Source of the DNA: Duncaniella dubosii
GTDB lineage: Bacteria > Bacteroidota > Bacteroidia > Bacteroidales > Muribaculaceae
Direction of reading: 5' to 3'
Assembly (NCBI RefSeq): GCF_004803915.1
Contig: NZ_CP039396.1
Coordinates: forward strand, 2,914,001-2,978,000
Length of the DNA stretch: 64,000 nucleotides
The stretch's first letter is position 1; the number at the start of each line of letters is the position of its first letter. The notes below the pieces were generated by a model. It saw only the letters and a list, made by a program, of their open reading frames with translations. It was not told where the DNA came from and did no database searches. Shown here piece after piece: positions 17,980 through 27,171 of the stretch. Position numbers and translations under genes: made by a program.

Positions 17980-18822
17980 TCAAATCGAGTCGATGATTCT
18001 GAAGGCCGGATCGCGACCTACAAGTATTCTTTCCGGGTAATGGACATCGCTGTTGACCGCGAAAGTCACACCTGCGTTATGGAGCCTTCGGATTGTAGAA
18101 GCCGACGGGAAAAGCCTTGGCTTGTATGTGCCGATTGTCTTCTCGTCACTGCCGACAGGGGCTTCCCATGCTTTGGTGTTGACTTCAACGACTACATTGC
18201 TCGCCACAATGGCTTCGATTGTGTCATCAAGATGTTTCTTATACCAAGATTCTTCTTCTATACCGGGATGATATGCCGAGGCGTTCAGCCCGATTTTATC
18301 AAAATGCCCAATCATATCAAAGCCTCCAAGCAAAATCATGTTGATTGTCCGTTCATAGAATGTATCGACGACATATTTTATATCATCGTGAAAATATCTG
18401 TGCATCTTTTCTATGAAATTTTTCGAACTGCCATCTACATCTACCAGCAAGCCGTCCTGTGTAGGTATAAAATGTATTGAGCTTAATCGATAGTCAAGAG
18501 GCAGTTCAGAAAAATATTTGTTGGCAGCGTTCCAGCAATCCCCGAGATAATCAATTTCCATGGACATGTAAAGTTCGATTTTCCCTTTATGCTCTTCTTT
18601 CAATCGAAGGAATTCGCAAATATAGTCATCGACATCTTCCTTTTTCATATTGCATGGCGATTCAATAGGAATAGGGGAATGGGGTGTGAAACCGAGATGT
18701 TTTATTCCGGTTTCAATTGCTGCATCGACAAAGCGCGCCATATCGGCGCGCCCGTCACAAAATTGAGTATGGGAATGAAGATTATAAGCTCTCGTCGAGC
18801 CTACGATGTCTTTGATATTCAC
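17980..18822 (-). CDS. PHP-domain phosphatase, histidinol-phosphatase type
   Basis: A 280-residue polymerase-and-histidinol-phosphatase domain protein. Metal-binding motifs are LHSHTQFCDG (His16 and His18), FTPHSPIP, the Glu of SMEIDYLG, FDMIGHFDK and, near the end, VNSDVHYPE. Length and order fit HisK-type histidinol-phosphate phosphatases, although such enzymes are sometimes promiscuous and no other his gene is in the window. It is the last gene of the 17980-24214 block, 38 bases after floA, and ends at a bidirectional terminator. Confidence 0.82.
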   Translation of the reverse strand: MNIKDIVGSTRAYNLHSHTQFCDGRADMARFVDAAIETGIKHLGFTPHSPIPIESPCNMKKEDVDDYICEFLRLKEEHKGKIELYMSMEIDYLGDCWNAANKYFSELPLDYRLSSIHFIPTQDGLLVDVDGSSKNFIEKMHRYFHDDIKYVVDTFYERTINMILLGGFDMIGHFDKIGLNASAYHPGIEEESWYKKHLDDTIEAIVASNVVVEVNTKAWEAPVGSDEKTIGTYKPRLFPSASTIRRLHNAGVTFAVNSDVHYPERILVGRDPAFRIIDSI

Positions 18823-18860
18823 AGTTCAGTTGATTTGTTGACAGTGTCTTGATGAATTTC

Positions 18861-19832
18861 CTACTTGTTTGACGCAGGAGGATTGGCTATGTTCTGCCGC
18901 ATATTTGTGTCTGATTCGATATTTTTCATGCGATAGTAGTCCATGATTCCAAGATTCCCTGAAAGGAATGCCTGTGCCATTGCCCGTGGAAGTTCAGCTT
19001 CGGCCTCAATAACCTTTGCACGGGCTTCCTGTGCTTTCGCTCTCATTTCCTGTTCGAGTGCAATCGCCATGGCTCTGCGTTCCTCTGCCTTTGCCTGAGC
19101 TATGCTCTTGTCGGCCTGAGCCTGATCTATCTGCAAGGCTGCGCCGATGTTTTTACCTATATCAATATCGGCGATGTCGATTGACAGGATTTCAAACGCC
19201 GTGCCGGAATCAAGTCCCTTGCGGAGGACGAGTTTTGATATATTGTCAGGGTTTTCAAGCACTTGCTTGTGGCTCTCGGAAGAACCGATAGACGATACGA
19301 TGCCTTCACCTACACGGGCAAGCACTGTATCTTCGCCTGCCCCTCCGACAAGCTGACGGATGTTGGCTCTGACTGTCACACGGGCTATAGCGATAAGCTG
19401 AATACCATCTTTCGCCACGGCTGTCACATGGGGAGTTTCAATGACTTTTGGATTTACAGACATCTGGACTGCCTGAAACACATCGCGTCCAGCAAGGTCA
19501 ATGGCAGTAGCCATTTTGAAACCGAGATCGATATTGGCCTTTGATGCCGAGACAAGTGCATGCACTACTTTCTCTACATTGCCTCCGGCGAGATAATGGG
19601 CTTCGAGGTCGTCACGGCTAACATCGTTCAGACCGGCCTTATGAGCTTCGATTAGAGCGCGAACGATAACCGATGCCGGAACTTTTCGTATACGCATCAG
19701 AAACAGTTGCATCAGTGAGATGCGCACTCCGCTGACTCTTGCCGAAATCCATAGAAAAAATGGCACGTAATAAAAGAAAATGCAGATAATGATTACAAGA
19801 GCAATCAATATCAGGATTAAGGTAATTTCCAT
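18861..19832 (-). CDS. floA: Flotillin-like protein FloA
   Basis: A membrane scaffold of bacterial functional microdomains. The 323 residues match the FloA (YqfA) family. An N-terminal membrane hairpin (residues 2-27, [19 protein letters not shown]) is followed by the SPFH-like domain ([25 protein letters not shown]-like strand at [20 protein letters not shown]). A C-terminal coiled coil rich in Ala/Glu/Lys carries repeated EAKA-type heptads (residues about 235-290). It starts 26 bases after the TPR/propeller gene and 38 bases before the PHP gene. Confidence 0.95.
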   Translation of the reverse strand: MEITLILILIALVIIICIFFYYVPFFLWISARVSGVRISLMQLFLMRIRKVPASVIVRALIEAHKAGLNDVSRDDLEAHYLAGGNVEKVVHALVSASKANIDLGFKMATAIDLAGRDVFQAVQMSVNPKVIETPHVTAVAKDGIQLIAIARVTVRANIRQLVGGAGEDTVLARVGEGIVSSIGSSESHKQVLENPDNISKLVLRKGLDSGTAFEILSIDIADIDIGKNIGAALQIDQAQADKSIAQAKAEERRAMAIALEQEMRAKAQEARAKVIEAEAELPRAMAQAFLSGNLGIMDYYRMKNIESDTNMRQNIANPPASNK

Positions 19833-19858
19833 GTTGGCTTATTTTTAGGTTAAGGATT

Positions 19859-21295
19859 TTATTTTTGTTCGAGTTTTACAACACGGTTCTTTAGTCTGAG
19901 CATCTCGGCTTTTTTTACTTCAAGATCTTTTTCAAGTGATAGAATTCTGTTTCCGGCAGATTTATCACGTCTTGCATAAGCCTGACGCAGTTTTACAAGA
20001 TCCGCTTTCATCTTTTCGTATGAGTCCTTTGCACTAAGATATTCTTTCATGGCCATTGCCGCACGGTTATTCGACAGCTGGTTCATGGAAGTAATTATCC
20101 TGCCGCCAGGAAGTCCGAATACGAAGTTTGTTGAACCGTTATCCCCTTTATCTTTTGATATGGAGGCTATGCGTGCTCTGATATCGTCATAATCGGTATT
20201 GTCGTCTTGTGTCATGGCTATGGATTTGACCATCGCATAGTCAGTAAGATTGGGCGTATCGGTCGGATAGTTCACTCGAAGTTCCTGAGGAATGAACGTG
20301 TAGATGGTCACCGAATCTTTCAGCTGGTTTCTGTCAGTAGCCCACCAGCCTAATTTATTCTCCTCGTCAATTGCATAAAGATAATCGTTGTAAGGGGAGT
20401 TATAAGGCATGCCGATGTTTGATGGCTGTAGAAATCCATCATTGTCCCGACGAGAAATAAATATGTCGAGTTCTCCGAGTGAGTTATCTCCATCTGCTGC
20501 AAAGTATAGGGTCACACCGTCAGACATAAGAAATGGATAAGAAACCCATGAGCCGTTGTTGTCGCCGAATATCCCGGCGTAGTCAAACAGAGCAACCGGC
20601 TTATCCCAGCTTCCGTCTGTCAGCCGGCTTGATTCAAACATTTTTGAATTGCCGTTTTCTGCAGAGCCATACCATATCATATCGTCACCGGTTTCAGTGG
20701 TGAACACAGGACTCCAGAGACTTACGATGCCTGATTGTTTGAGTGTCTCGGCCTTTACGACTTTTTCTATTTCCATTTCATCGCCGAAGCTTCCCGCGCT
20801 CTTTGCAAGTTTGAAAAACTTGTAGAAACTTTCGGCCGGAACGTTTATGCTGTCAACGATTTCGATTTTTTCGACACGGTCAAGCATCGAACGTCCAAGG
20901 TCTATACGCTTACGGAGGTCGTCAGTCCAGTCTGCCGTCTCGCTGCCGTCGCCATATGAAAATTTATTATCTCTTGATTCTTCGGCCTTGCTACGCTTTT
21001 CAAGATATTTGTCAAGATATTCGTCAGCTTTATCATATTCGTATAGATAAAAGTAACATTCAGCCGCACCAAGATTGCCTGAATTGTCTGCCTTCAAATA
21101 GTAGCTGATGGCATCCTTGAACTGTCCGGCATCTTTGAGCGCATCTCCGGCATTGCGATTGAGAGTCCTGTTTTTAGGTGATTCGCGGGCGAGGCTGACT
21201 GCTTTTGAGACTTCGGCCGGAGTGATGGCCATTGCTCCCAATACTGTCGTACAGGCTATGCAAGAGAGAATTATATGTCGAAATGATATGTCCAT
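19859..21295 (-). CDS. Exported TPR / beta-propeller protein with coiled-coil tail
   Basis: A 478-residue exported protein. A signal peptide (IILSCIACTTVLGAMA) is followed by TPR-like helices (NAGDALKDAGQFKDAISYYL). A WD40/PD40-like propeller segment follows at roughly 190-330, where GVTLYFAADGDNSLGELDIF is a typical PD40 blade. A long coiled coil at the C-terminus ends LKNRVVKLEQK. The same TPR-PD40 architecture precedes an OmpA domain in many Bacteroidota proteins; here the OmpA domain is absent and replaced by the coiled coil. The function is unknown. It lies between floA and the oxidoreductase pair. Confidence 0.75.
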   Translation of the reverse strand: MDISFRHIILSCIACTTVLGAMAITPAEVSKAVSLARESPKNRTLNRNAGDALKDAGQFKDAISYYLKADNSGNLGAAECYFYLYEYDKADEYLDKYLEKRSKAEESRDNKFSYGDGSETADWTDDLRKRIDLGRSMLDRVEKIEIVDSINVPAESFYKFFKLAKSAGSFGDEMEIEKVVKAETLKQSGIVSLWSPVFTTETGDDMIWYGSAENGNSKMFESSRLTDGSWDKPVALFDYAGIFGDNNGSWVSYPFLMSDGVTLYFAADGDNSLGELDIFISRRDNDGFLQPSNIGMPYNSPYNDYLYAIDEENKLGWWATDRNQLKDSVTIYTFIPQELRVNYPTDTPNLTDYAMVKSIAMTQDDNTDYDDIRARIASISKDKGDNGSTNFVFGLPGGRIITSMNQLSNNRAAMAMKEYLSAKDSYEKMKADLVKLRQAYARRDKSAGNRILSLEKDLEVKKAEMLRLKNRVVKLEQK

Positions 21296-21312
21296 TCTTG
21301 ATCGTGAATAAG

Positions 21313-22785
21313 TTATCTTTGTTTTCTGAGTTCCGCGTCCATTGCTGCTGCAGCCCTGCGTCCGTCGCCCATAGCGAGAATCACCGTCGCGCCACCACGG
21401 ACAATGTCTCCTCCGGCGTAAATGTCGTAGATCGAAGATTGCATACTATCTTCATTGACTACGATTGTTCCGCGACGTGAGACCTCAAGTTGAGGAATTG
21501 CATTAGGAATAAGCGGGTTAGGGGAGACACCTACGCTGACAATAACGAGGTCGACTTCGATTTCTTCAACGGCTCCTTCAACTGGCACGGGCGATCTGCG
21601 GCCTGAAGCATCAGGTTCTCCAAGTTCCATCCGCTGAACACGCATGGCTTTGACACGGCCTTTTTCATCGGCGATATATTCGATTGGATTGCATAGCGTC
21701 ATAAATTCAACGCCTTCTTCTTGCGCATGGTGCACTTCTTCGACGCGTGCAGGCATTTCTTCGAGGCTGCGGCGATAAACGATCATTGCTTTCTGCGAGC
21801 CTTGACGCAGCGCTGTACGAACAGAGTCCATAGCCGTATTTCCTCCTCCAATAACGGCGACACGGTTGCCTTTGAGAACCGGCGTGTCTTCGCCGGGACG
21901 GCCTGCACCCATCAGATTGATGCGTGTGAGGTATTCATTGGCCGACATGATTCCGATATAATTTTCACCGGGAATACCCATGAAGCGGGGAAGGCCCGCA
22001 CCTGAGGCAACAAAGATGCCGTCGTAGCCCAATTCATGGAGCTGCTCGTATGAAATAGTTTTACCAATTATGCAGTCTTTGACAAAATTAACGCCTTCGG
22101 CACGGAGTCCGTCTATCTCAGCTTCAACAACAATGTTTGGTAGACGGAATTCGGGTATGCCGTACTTAAGCACACCTCCGATTTCGTGAAGCGCTTCGTA
22201 GACCGTGACGTTGTAACCTTTTTTTATCATGTCGCCTGCGAATGAAAGGCCGGCAGGTCCGGAACCGACAACCGCAATGTCCATTCCGTTTTTTTCAGTC
22301 GCAGAAGGCCGTAGTTCAATATTGTTTGCCTTTATATTCTCACGTTCAAAATCAGCGGCAAAGCGTTCAAGATAACCGATAGCGACGGGCTGTTTCTTCA
22401 TCTTATTGTAGATACAACGTGATTCACATTGCTTTTCCTGTGGACATACACGTCCGCAGACAGCAGGAAGTGCACTTGTATGTTTGAGGATTTTGGCAGC
22501 GGTCAGAATTTCACCGCGTTCGATATTCTTGATGAATGACGGGATATTGATTGATACCGGGCAGCCTTGAATACACTGGGGGTCGGGGCAATCAAGGCAG
22601 CGCGAGGCTTCAAGCACTGCCTGTCCTTGAGATAGACCTTGATTGACTTCATGATTTGATTTCACCCGGAAGTCAGCCGGGAGCTGTGGCATGACGACAC
22701 GCGGAATTGATGTGCGCTCTTTTGCCGTTAAAGCTGTGCGGAGTTCTTCGCGCCATACAGCATCGCGTGATATATCTGTATTCAT
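21313..22785 (-). CDS. Nfn/Sud-type flavoprotein, large subunit (GltD-like NADPH oxidoreductase)
   Basis: A 490-residue protein of the GltD/NfnB/SudA family. Two Cys clusters for 4Fe-4S centres are present (C63, C66, C71, C75 and C110, C114, C120, C124). An FAD site VVGSGPAGLSFAG and an NADPH site VAVIGGGNTAMDSVR follow, with TVILAMGDGRRAAAAMD at the end. With the adjacent PyrK-like subunit it forms an NADH-dependent ferredoxin:NADP oxidoreductase or sulfide dehydrogenase pair. It is often annotated as glutamate synthase small subunit, but no large subunit is next to it. It starts 54 bases after the partner stops. Confidence 0.88.
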   Translation of the reverse strand: MNTDISRDAVWREELRTALTAKERTSIPRVVMPQLPADFRVKSNHEVNQGLSQGQAVLEASRCLDCPDPQCIQGCPVSINIPSFIKNIERGEILTAAKILKHTSALPAVCGRVCPQEKQCESRCIYNKMKKQPVAIGYLERFAADFERENIKANNIELRPSATEKNGMDIAVVGSGPAGLSFAGDMIKKGYNVTVYEALHEIGGVLKYGIPEFRLPNIVVEAEIDGLRAEGVNFVKDCIIGKTISYEQLHELGYDGIFVASGAGLPRFMGIPGENYIGIMSANEYLTRINLMGAGRPGEDTPVLKGNRVAVIGGGNTAMDSVRTALRQGSQKAMIVYRRSLEEMPARVEEVHHAQEEGVEFMTLCNPIEYIADEKGRVKAMRVQRMELGEPDASGRRSPVPVEGAVEEIEVDLVIVSVGVSPNPLIPNAIPQLEVSRRGTIVVNEDSMQSSIYDIYAGGDIVRGGATVILAMGDGRRAAAAMDAELRKQR

Positions 22786-22839
22786 TTCTGAAAAAATATA
22801 ATATGCTTGTGATTAGTGAAATAGTATCTAACGTAGTTG

Positions 22840-23628
22840 TCAATTGTATGCTCTAAGCCGCATTATCATTTCATCGAAATCTACTTTGTGAGCGTCGAAT
22901 TCAGGACCGTCGATACATACAAATTTTGTCTTTCCATCAACAGTCACACGGCATGCCCCACACATTCCTGTTCCATCAACCATTATAGTGTTGAGCGATA
23001 CCATTGTGGGAATATCATATTTCTTTGTGGTCAGAGACACGAACTTCATCATCACGGCCGGCCCGATAGCTACGACAAGATCCACTTTCTCTCTATTTAT
23101 GACCGATTCGACACCTGCCGTCACCAGCCCTTTTTGTCCCTTTGAGCCGTCATCAGTCATGATAATTACTTCATCGCTGTATTCAGATACTTCTTTTTCG
23201 AGAATAATCAGATCAGATGTGCGGGCTGCAAGTATAGATACCACTCGATTGCCGGCTTCTTTCATAGCTTTTATTATCGGTAGAAGCGGCGCTACACCGA
23301 CTCCGCCGCCACAGCATACGACTGTGCCGACATTCTCGATATGTGTTGCCTGTCCGAGAGGGCCTACAATGTCCGTAAAGCAATCTCCGATTTCCAGTGC
23401 ACATATTTTACGTGTGCTCTCGCCTATAGCCTGAACCACCAAAGTGATAGTGCCTTTTACGGTATCAGCAGCCGATATTGTAAGAGGTATCCTTTCGCCT
23501 CCTTCGCCAGTGCGCACGATTACAAAATGGCCCGGACGGCGCGATTGGGCTATCATCGGGGCTTCAACGATAAGCTTTACTACATTTTCAGAGAAATGTT
23601 CTTTCTCTACTATCTTATACATTGACAT
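22840..23628 (-). CDS. Nfn/Sud-type flavoprotein, small subunit (PyrK-like)
   Basis: A 262-residue ferredoxin-NADP-reductase-like protein. It has an FAD-binding barrel (GHFVIVRTGEGGERIPLTIS), an NAD-binding domain with CCGGGVGVAPLLPIIKAM, and a C-terminal 2Fe-2S loop (DGTGMCGACRVTVDGKTKFV, plus the following Cys), as in PyrK and NfnA. This subunit binds NAD(H), while the GltD-like partner binds NADP(H). Together they probably balance ferredoxin, NADH and NADPH in an anaerobe; electron bifurcation is inferred from the family. It is 43 bases downstream of a small secreted protein. Confidence 0.9.
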   Translation of the reverse strand: MSMYKIVEKEHFSENVVKLIVEAPMIAQSRRPGHFVIVRTGEGGERIPLTISAADTVKGTITLVVQAIGESTRKICALEIGDCFTDIVGPLGQATHIENVGTVVCCGGGVGVAPLLPIIKAMKEAGNRVVSILAARTSDLIILEKEVSEYSDEVIIMTDDGSKGQKGLVTAGVESVINREKVDLVVAIGPAVMMKFVSLTTKKYDIPTMVSLNTIMVDGTGMCGACRVTVDGKTKFVCIDGPEFDAHKVDFDEMIMRLRAYN

Positions 23629-23671
23629 AGTAAAATGGATGAGTAAAATGGTGGTCTATATGGTTGACAAT

Positions 23672-24214
23672 CTATTTTCGATATGTTATATTGCGTATCT
23701 GGATGATCTCAGAGTCCATTGACTGTAACTTTTCGACGCGTTTTGTCCAGTTCCCGTAATCATCAAACTTCAGGTAAGTGTATTTTAACGCCTCGTCTTG
23801 ATCAACACTATCGTAATCACGCTCCTTAAGAAGACCATTGTGGTCATAGCGGTAATTCTGTGTCCAGATTTCGTCTGCCGACATTGATTTTACTTTTGAC
23901 ACACGTCCGGCTCTGTCATATGTCAGGTGCATTTCAATCGTCGTAAAGGCTTCTTCATTGTCTTCGTATGCGTCCTCGACAATAATCGAAATCATACGGC
24001 CAAAGCCGTCGCGTTTGCAATCAATATCACCTCCGTCCATCTCGACAAGAAAGCCTTGTTCGTCAAAACAAAATTCATTTTGCCATTCGAGGCCGGCATC
24101 GTTCATTATGATACATACCGAATCGACCGGGCCTTTCAGACAGAACATGTCAAGGTCATTCGCATGAGCGAAAATGCCAAAGACAGAGGCTATTAAAAAA
24201 ATAATTACTTTCAT
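23672..24214 (-). CDS. Secreted YD-repeat-like protein of unknown function
   Basis: A 180-residue protein with a signal peptide (MKVIIFLIASVFGIFAHA). The mature part is built from strand pairs resembling RHS/YD repeats: FCFDEQGFLVEMDG, LTYDRAGRVSKVKS, YRYDHNGLLKERDYDS and LKFDDYGNWTKRV. Short secreted proteins of this type are common in Bacteroidales and have no known function. It is the first gene of the minus-strand block reaching to 17980. All spacings in the block are under 60 bases, so the whole set may be one transcript. Confidence 0.7.
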   Translation of the reverse strand: MKVIIFLIASVFGIFAHANDLDMFCLKGPVDSVCIIMNDAGLEWQNEFCFDEQGFLVEMDGGDIDCKRDGFGRMISIIVEDAYEDNEEAFTTIEMHLTYDRAGRVSKVKSMSADEIWTQNYRYDHNGLLKERDYDSVDQDEALKYTYLKFDDYGNWTKRVEKLQSMDSEIIQIRNITYRK

Positions 24215-24324
24215 TTTGTCACTATATCAGACATTAGCTTGTTTCTTAACTTACAAAGTTAATATTTATATCTTAAACAAACGCTAAAATTTGCTAAAAA
24301 TTAGCCTTGTGGCCAAAGAATTAC

Positions 24325-24332
24325 TACATTTG
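24325..24332 (+). promoter_or_regulatory. Putative -7 box next to the MATE start codon
   Basis: TACATTTG is an exact -7 consensus ending 5 bases before the ATG at 24338. If used, the transcript would have almost no leader. No -33 element was seen at the standard distance. Confidence 0.4.
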
Positions 24333-24337
24333 CAGCA

Positions 24338-25723
24338 ATGGAAACCGGTACAACTGAAATAAGTAAACTTAAAGAATTGAGCGATGCACCGATAGGGAGG
24401 CTTTTATGGAAATACAGTCTTCCTGCAGTCGTGGGTATGCTCGTTATGTCGCTTTATAACGTCATAGATCGTATATTTATAGGTCAGTGGGTCGGTCCGG
24501 ATGCTATAGCCGGACTTGCGATAACATTTCCTGTCATGAATTTGTCGGCTGCCTTCGGTGTCCTTATCGGTGCGGGAGGATCGGCACGCATTTCGATACT
24601 TTTCGGTTCGCGTGATTATAAAGGAGCAAGCACGGTGCTCGGAAATGCACTTGTTATACTGTCTGTCATAATCTGTTGCTACCTCACATTGTACGCCATA
24701 TTCATCGACGACATTCTTATTGCTTTTGGCGCAAGTGAGGTTACTCTTCCTTATGCCCGCGATTTCATGTTATACATACTCCCGGGTATGTTTATGACCA
24801 ACTTCTCCTTCACCTTTAATAATTTTATGCGTGCGTCGGGCTATCCGGTGCGTGCGATGGTGACAATGTTTATCGGGGCGTTGTGCAATCTGGCGCTTGC
24901 GCCGTTTTTCATCTATTATCTTGAGTGGGGTATAAAAGGTGCAGCCATAGCAACAGATATATCAATGACGCTTTCTGCATTTTTTGTGTTGTCTCATTTT
25001 TTTTCATCAAAAAGCACATTGCATTTCAAGACTGAAAAAGAAATGTATCGGGTTCGTTTGCGTGTTATCCTCCCGGTGCTGTCGATTGGAGCTGCTCCGT
25101 CGATGGTAAATGCAGCCGCATGCTTTATTAATGTCATTATAAATAAATCTCTATATGTTCACGGTGGAGACACTGCTGTGGCGGCCGCTGGAATTTTTAC
25201 GACTTATACTTCTCTCATGACTATGGTCGTGGTCGGCATCTGCCAGGGAATGCAACCGATTGTGGGCTATAATTATGGCGCAGGGAAGATACATCGTCTC
25301 CGCCGTGCTTACTGGCTTGCCGTTGGGGTCTCGACCTGTATAGTTTCCATCGGCCAGCTTGCAGGTCTGACAATTCCGGAGCAGATTGGGCGTGCATTTA
25401 CGACGGATGCCGGTTTGATATCAGAAACAGCGCGATGCCTACACATATCACTGCTCGCATTCACTGTTGTAGGTTTTCAGGTTGTTTCTACCACTTTGTT
25501 CCAATCTATCGGTAAGGCATCTGCATCCATATTCCTCTCTCTGGCGCGTCAGGTACTTTTCCTGATACCTCTTCTGCTGATTCTTCCCCCTGAATTCGGA
25601 CTTGATGGCGTATGGGCTGCATTTCCGACTTCAGATCTTATAGCCACTGCTGTCACATGCTTAATGGTGGCATATCAGTTCGCGCAATTCCGTAAGCGCG
25701 AAAAAGAACTTTCGGTTGCCTGA
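24338..25723 (+). CDS. MATE-family efflux transporter
   Basis: A cation-coupled multidrug/toxic-compound exporter of the inner membrane. Its 461 residues carry about 12 membrane helices in two homologous halves. Family signatures are PAVVGMLVMSLYNVIDRIFIG and GPDAIAGLAITFPVMNL in the first half, and GICQGMQPIVGYNYGAG in the second. It is preceded by a TACATTTG box and followed by a 12-bp perfect terminator stem that starts in its own stop codon, so it is probably monocistronic. Confidence 0.93.
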   Translation: METGTTEISKLKELSDAPIGRLLWKYSLPAVVGMLVMSLYNVIDRIFIGQWVGPDAIAGLAITFPVMNLSAAFGVLIGAGGSARISILFGSRDYKGASTVLGNALVILSVIICCYLTLYAIFIDDILIAFGASEVTLPYARDFMLYILPGMFMTNFSFTFNNFMRASGYPVRAMVTMFIGALCNLALAPFFIYYLEWGIKGAAIATDISMTLSAFFVLSHFFSSKSTLHFKTEKEMYRVRLRVILPVLSIGAAPSMVNAAACFINVIINKSLYVHGGDTAVAAAGIFTTYTSLMTMVVVGICQGMQPIVGYNYGAGKIHRLRRAYWLAVGVSTCIVSIGQLAGLTIPEQIGRAFTTDAGLISETARCLHISLLAFTVVGFQVVSTTLFQSIGKASASIFLSLARQVLFLIPLLLILPPEFGLDGVWAAFPTSDLIATAVTCLMVAYQFAQFRKREKELSVA

Positions 25724-25775
25724 CCATGCCGGCGGTTATTGTGGCTGCCGGCATGGTCGTCGTAATAATTTTTGA
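25722..25775 (+). terminator. Rho-independent terminator of the MATE gene
   Basis: GACCATGCCGGC (25722-25733) pairs perfectly with GCCGGCATGGTC (25747-25758) around a 13-base loop. TAATAATTTTT follows a few bases later. The stem includes two bases of the stop codon. Confidence 0.8.
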
Positions 25776-25858
25776 TTCATGTGTCAGCATTAAAAAACAA
25801 AAAATGTCATGGCTTGTTACAAATTATATAATAAGTCACGTCAATTATTTGTTTACTT

Positions 25859-26656
25859 ATGCACCAACAGTTTCAATTAAGCGAATCCCGGCAGAAAGTG
25901 ATGCGGACAATGCACTTCGGCGTCATCATCCTTTCGATGCTTATGATTACGCTTATTACTCTTGATACGCTCCGCAATGTGTCGTTTCTTGCCGACAGTA
26001 CATATCTGCGTGTGCAGTTTTGGTGTTGTCTTTTCTTTATTGCAGATGTATTTATCGAGATGAGCTTTGCCCCAAAGCGATGGCTGTATTTCAGAAATCA
26101 TGCCTTGTTTCTGCTCATATCTATTCCTTATCTGAATATAATCCATCATTTTGACATACATGTAGACGGTCACGTGCAATATATATTACGATTCGTGCCG
26201 ATGATACGGACGGCTTATGTATTTACGATTGTAACAGGGGTGACCGCTTCGGTCAGATGGGCTAAAAACATGCTGATTACGTATATGATAGTCCTTATCG
26301 TGGCTGTGTATTTTTGCTCACTCACATTTTTTGTATCCGAACACGAGGTCAATCCGTCAGTCCCTGACTACTGGTCATCGCTTCTATGGTCGATAATGAG
26401 TCTTACGACTGCCGGATGTTCAATACATGCCATGACGGTTACAGGCCGTGTACTCGGAGTGGTGTTGTCGGCTGTGGGGCTGATTTTCTTCCCGATTTTT
26501 ACGGTTTTTCTTACCGATAGTTATGCCAATCAGTCAAATTCAGATGACAATGATGCACATTCCACATCAATGTCATCAGGAAATATATCGGCTGGAGCCT
26601 CTTCAGAGGCTCCTAAAACTGTTGCCAATAACAAATCCCGCAATCAGGCCGAATGA
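25859..26656 (+). CDS. Six-TM ion-channel-like protein with altered pore loop
   Basis: A 265-residue protein with the layout of a voltage-gated-type channel. There are four helices (S1 VIILSMLMITLITLDTL; S2 FWCCLFFIADVFIEM; S3 ALFLLISIPYLNII; a weakly charged S4 LRFVPMIRTAY), then S5 (ITYMIVLIVAVYFCSLTFFV), a pore loop and S6 (GVVLSAVGLIFFPIFTVFL). The pore reads SLTTAGCSIHAMT where K+ channels have TTVGYGD, so GYG is replaced by GCS. A short polar tail follows. Function as a K+ channel is therefore doubtful; the ion is unknown. Confidence 0.7.
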   Translation: MHQQFQLSESRQKVMRTMHFGVIILSMLMITLITLDTLRNVSFLADSTYLRVQFWCCLFFIADVFIEMSFAPKRWLYFRNHALFLLISIPYLNIIHHFDIHVDGHVQYILRFVPMIRTAYVFTIVTGVTASVRWAKNMLITYMIVLIVAVYFCSLTFFVSEHEVNPSVPDYWSSLLWSIMSLTTAGCSIHAMTVTGRVLGVVLSAVGLIFFPIFTVFLTDSYANQSNSDDNDAHSTSMSSGNISAGASSEAPKTVANNKSRNQAE

Positions 26657-26660
26657 AAAT

Positions 26661-26691
26661 TTTGTGGCATTCCCTAAAATTCGTATCTTTG
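26661..26691 (+). promoter_or_regulatory. Strong promoter for the DUF5606-hemerythrin-LuxR unit
   Basis: TTTG at 26661-26664, a 19-base spacer and TATCTTTG at 26684-26691 match the Bacteroidetes consensus exactly. The ATG follows 40 bases later. Confidence 0.8.
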
Positions 26692-26730
26692 TCGACGCTA
26701 AATAAAACTAAAAAACATTAATCGACAATC

Positions 26731-27171
26731 ATGCTCAAAACAGTCCTTTCAATATCAGGCCGTCCCGGTCTCTACCGTTTGGTCAACCGTGGTAAGAATA
26801 TGCTTATCGTTGAGTCGATCTCGACTAAAAAACGCACTCCGGCCTATGCTCACGACAAGGTTATTTCTCTTGGCGACATCTCAATCTACACTGAAACTGA
26901 CGATGTGCCTCTGACTGATGTGCTTGAGGCAGTCAAGGAAAAGAACGGTGGTCAGCCGGTAGACATCAAAGCTATTGGTGACGATGTGGCCGTGCGTGAG
27001 TACTTCGCAGAGATTCTCCCGGATTTTGATCGTGAAAGAGTTTACACGTCAGACATCAAGAAGCTCCTCACTTGGTATAATCTTCTTCTTGAAGGCGGCA
27101 TCACTGAGTTTGCCGATAAGGAAGCATCTGCACCTGAAGTGGAATCAGCCCCCGAAAGCGAGGAGAAGTGA
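26731..27171 (+). CDS. DUF5606 family protein
   Basis: A 146-residue cytoplasmic protein. It opens MLKTVLSISGRPGLYRLVNR, then MLIVESISTKKRTPAYAHDK and DVLEAVKEKNGG, which I match from memory to DUF5606, a Bacteroidota family. The N-terminal part looks like a small beta-barrel (SH3-like); the last 25 residues are acidic and disordered. No function is established. Its stop overlaps the GTG start of the hemerythrin gene (GTGA at 27168), so the two are translationally coupled. Confidence 0.82.
   Translation: MLKTVLSISGRPGLYRLVNRGKNMLIVESISTKKRTPAYAHDKVISLGDISIYTETDDVPLTDVLEAVKEKNGGQPVDIKAIGDDVAVREYFAEILPDFDRERVYTSDIKKLLTWYNLLLEGGITEFADKEASAPEVESAPESEEK

Noticed and set aside
21313..22785. Annotation as glutamate synthase small subunit (GltD)
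   Set aside because: It has GltD-like domains, but no large subunit adjoins it and the neighbouring gene is a PyrK/NfnA-like subunit. The Nfn/Sud pair is the better reading.
25726..25965. A 79-codon frame between the MATE gene and the channel gene
   Set aside because: It begins inside the terminator stem and overlaps the start of the channel gene in another frame.
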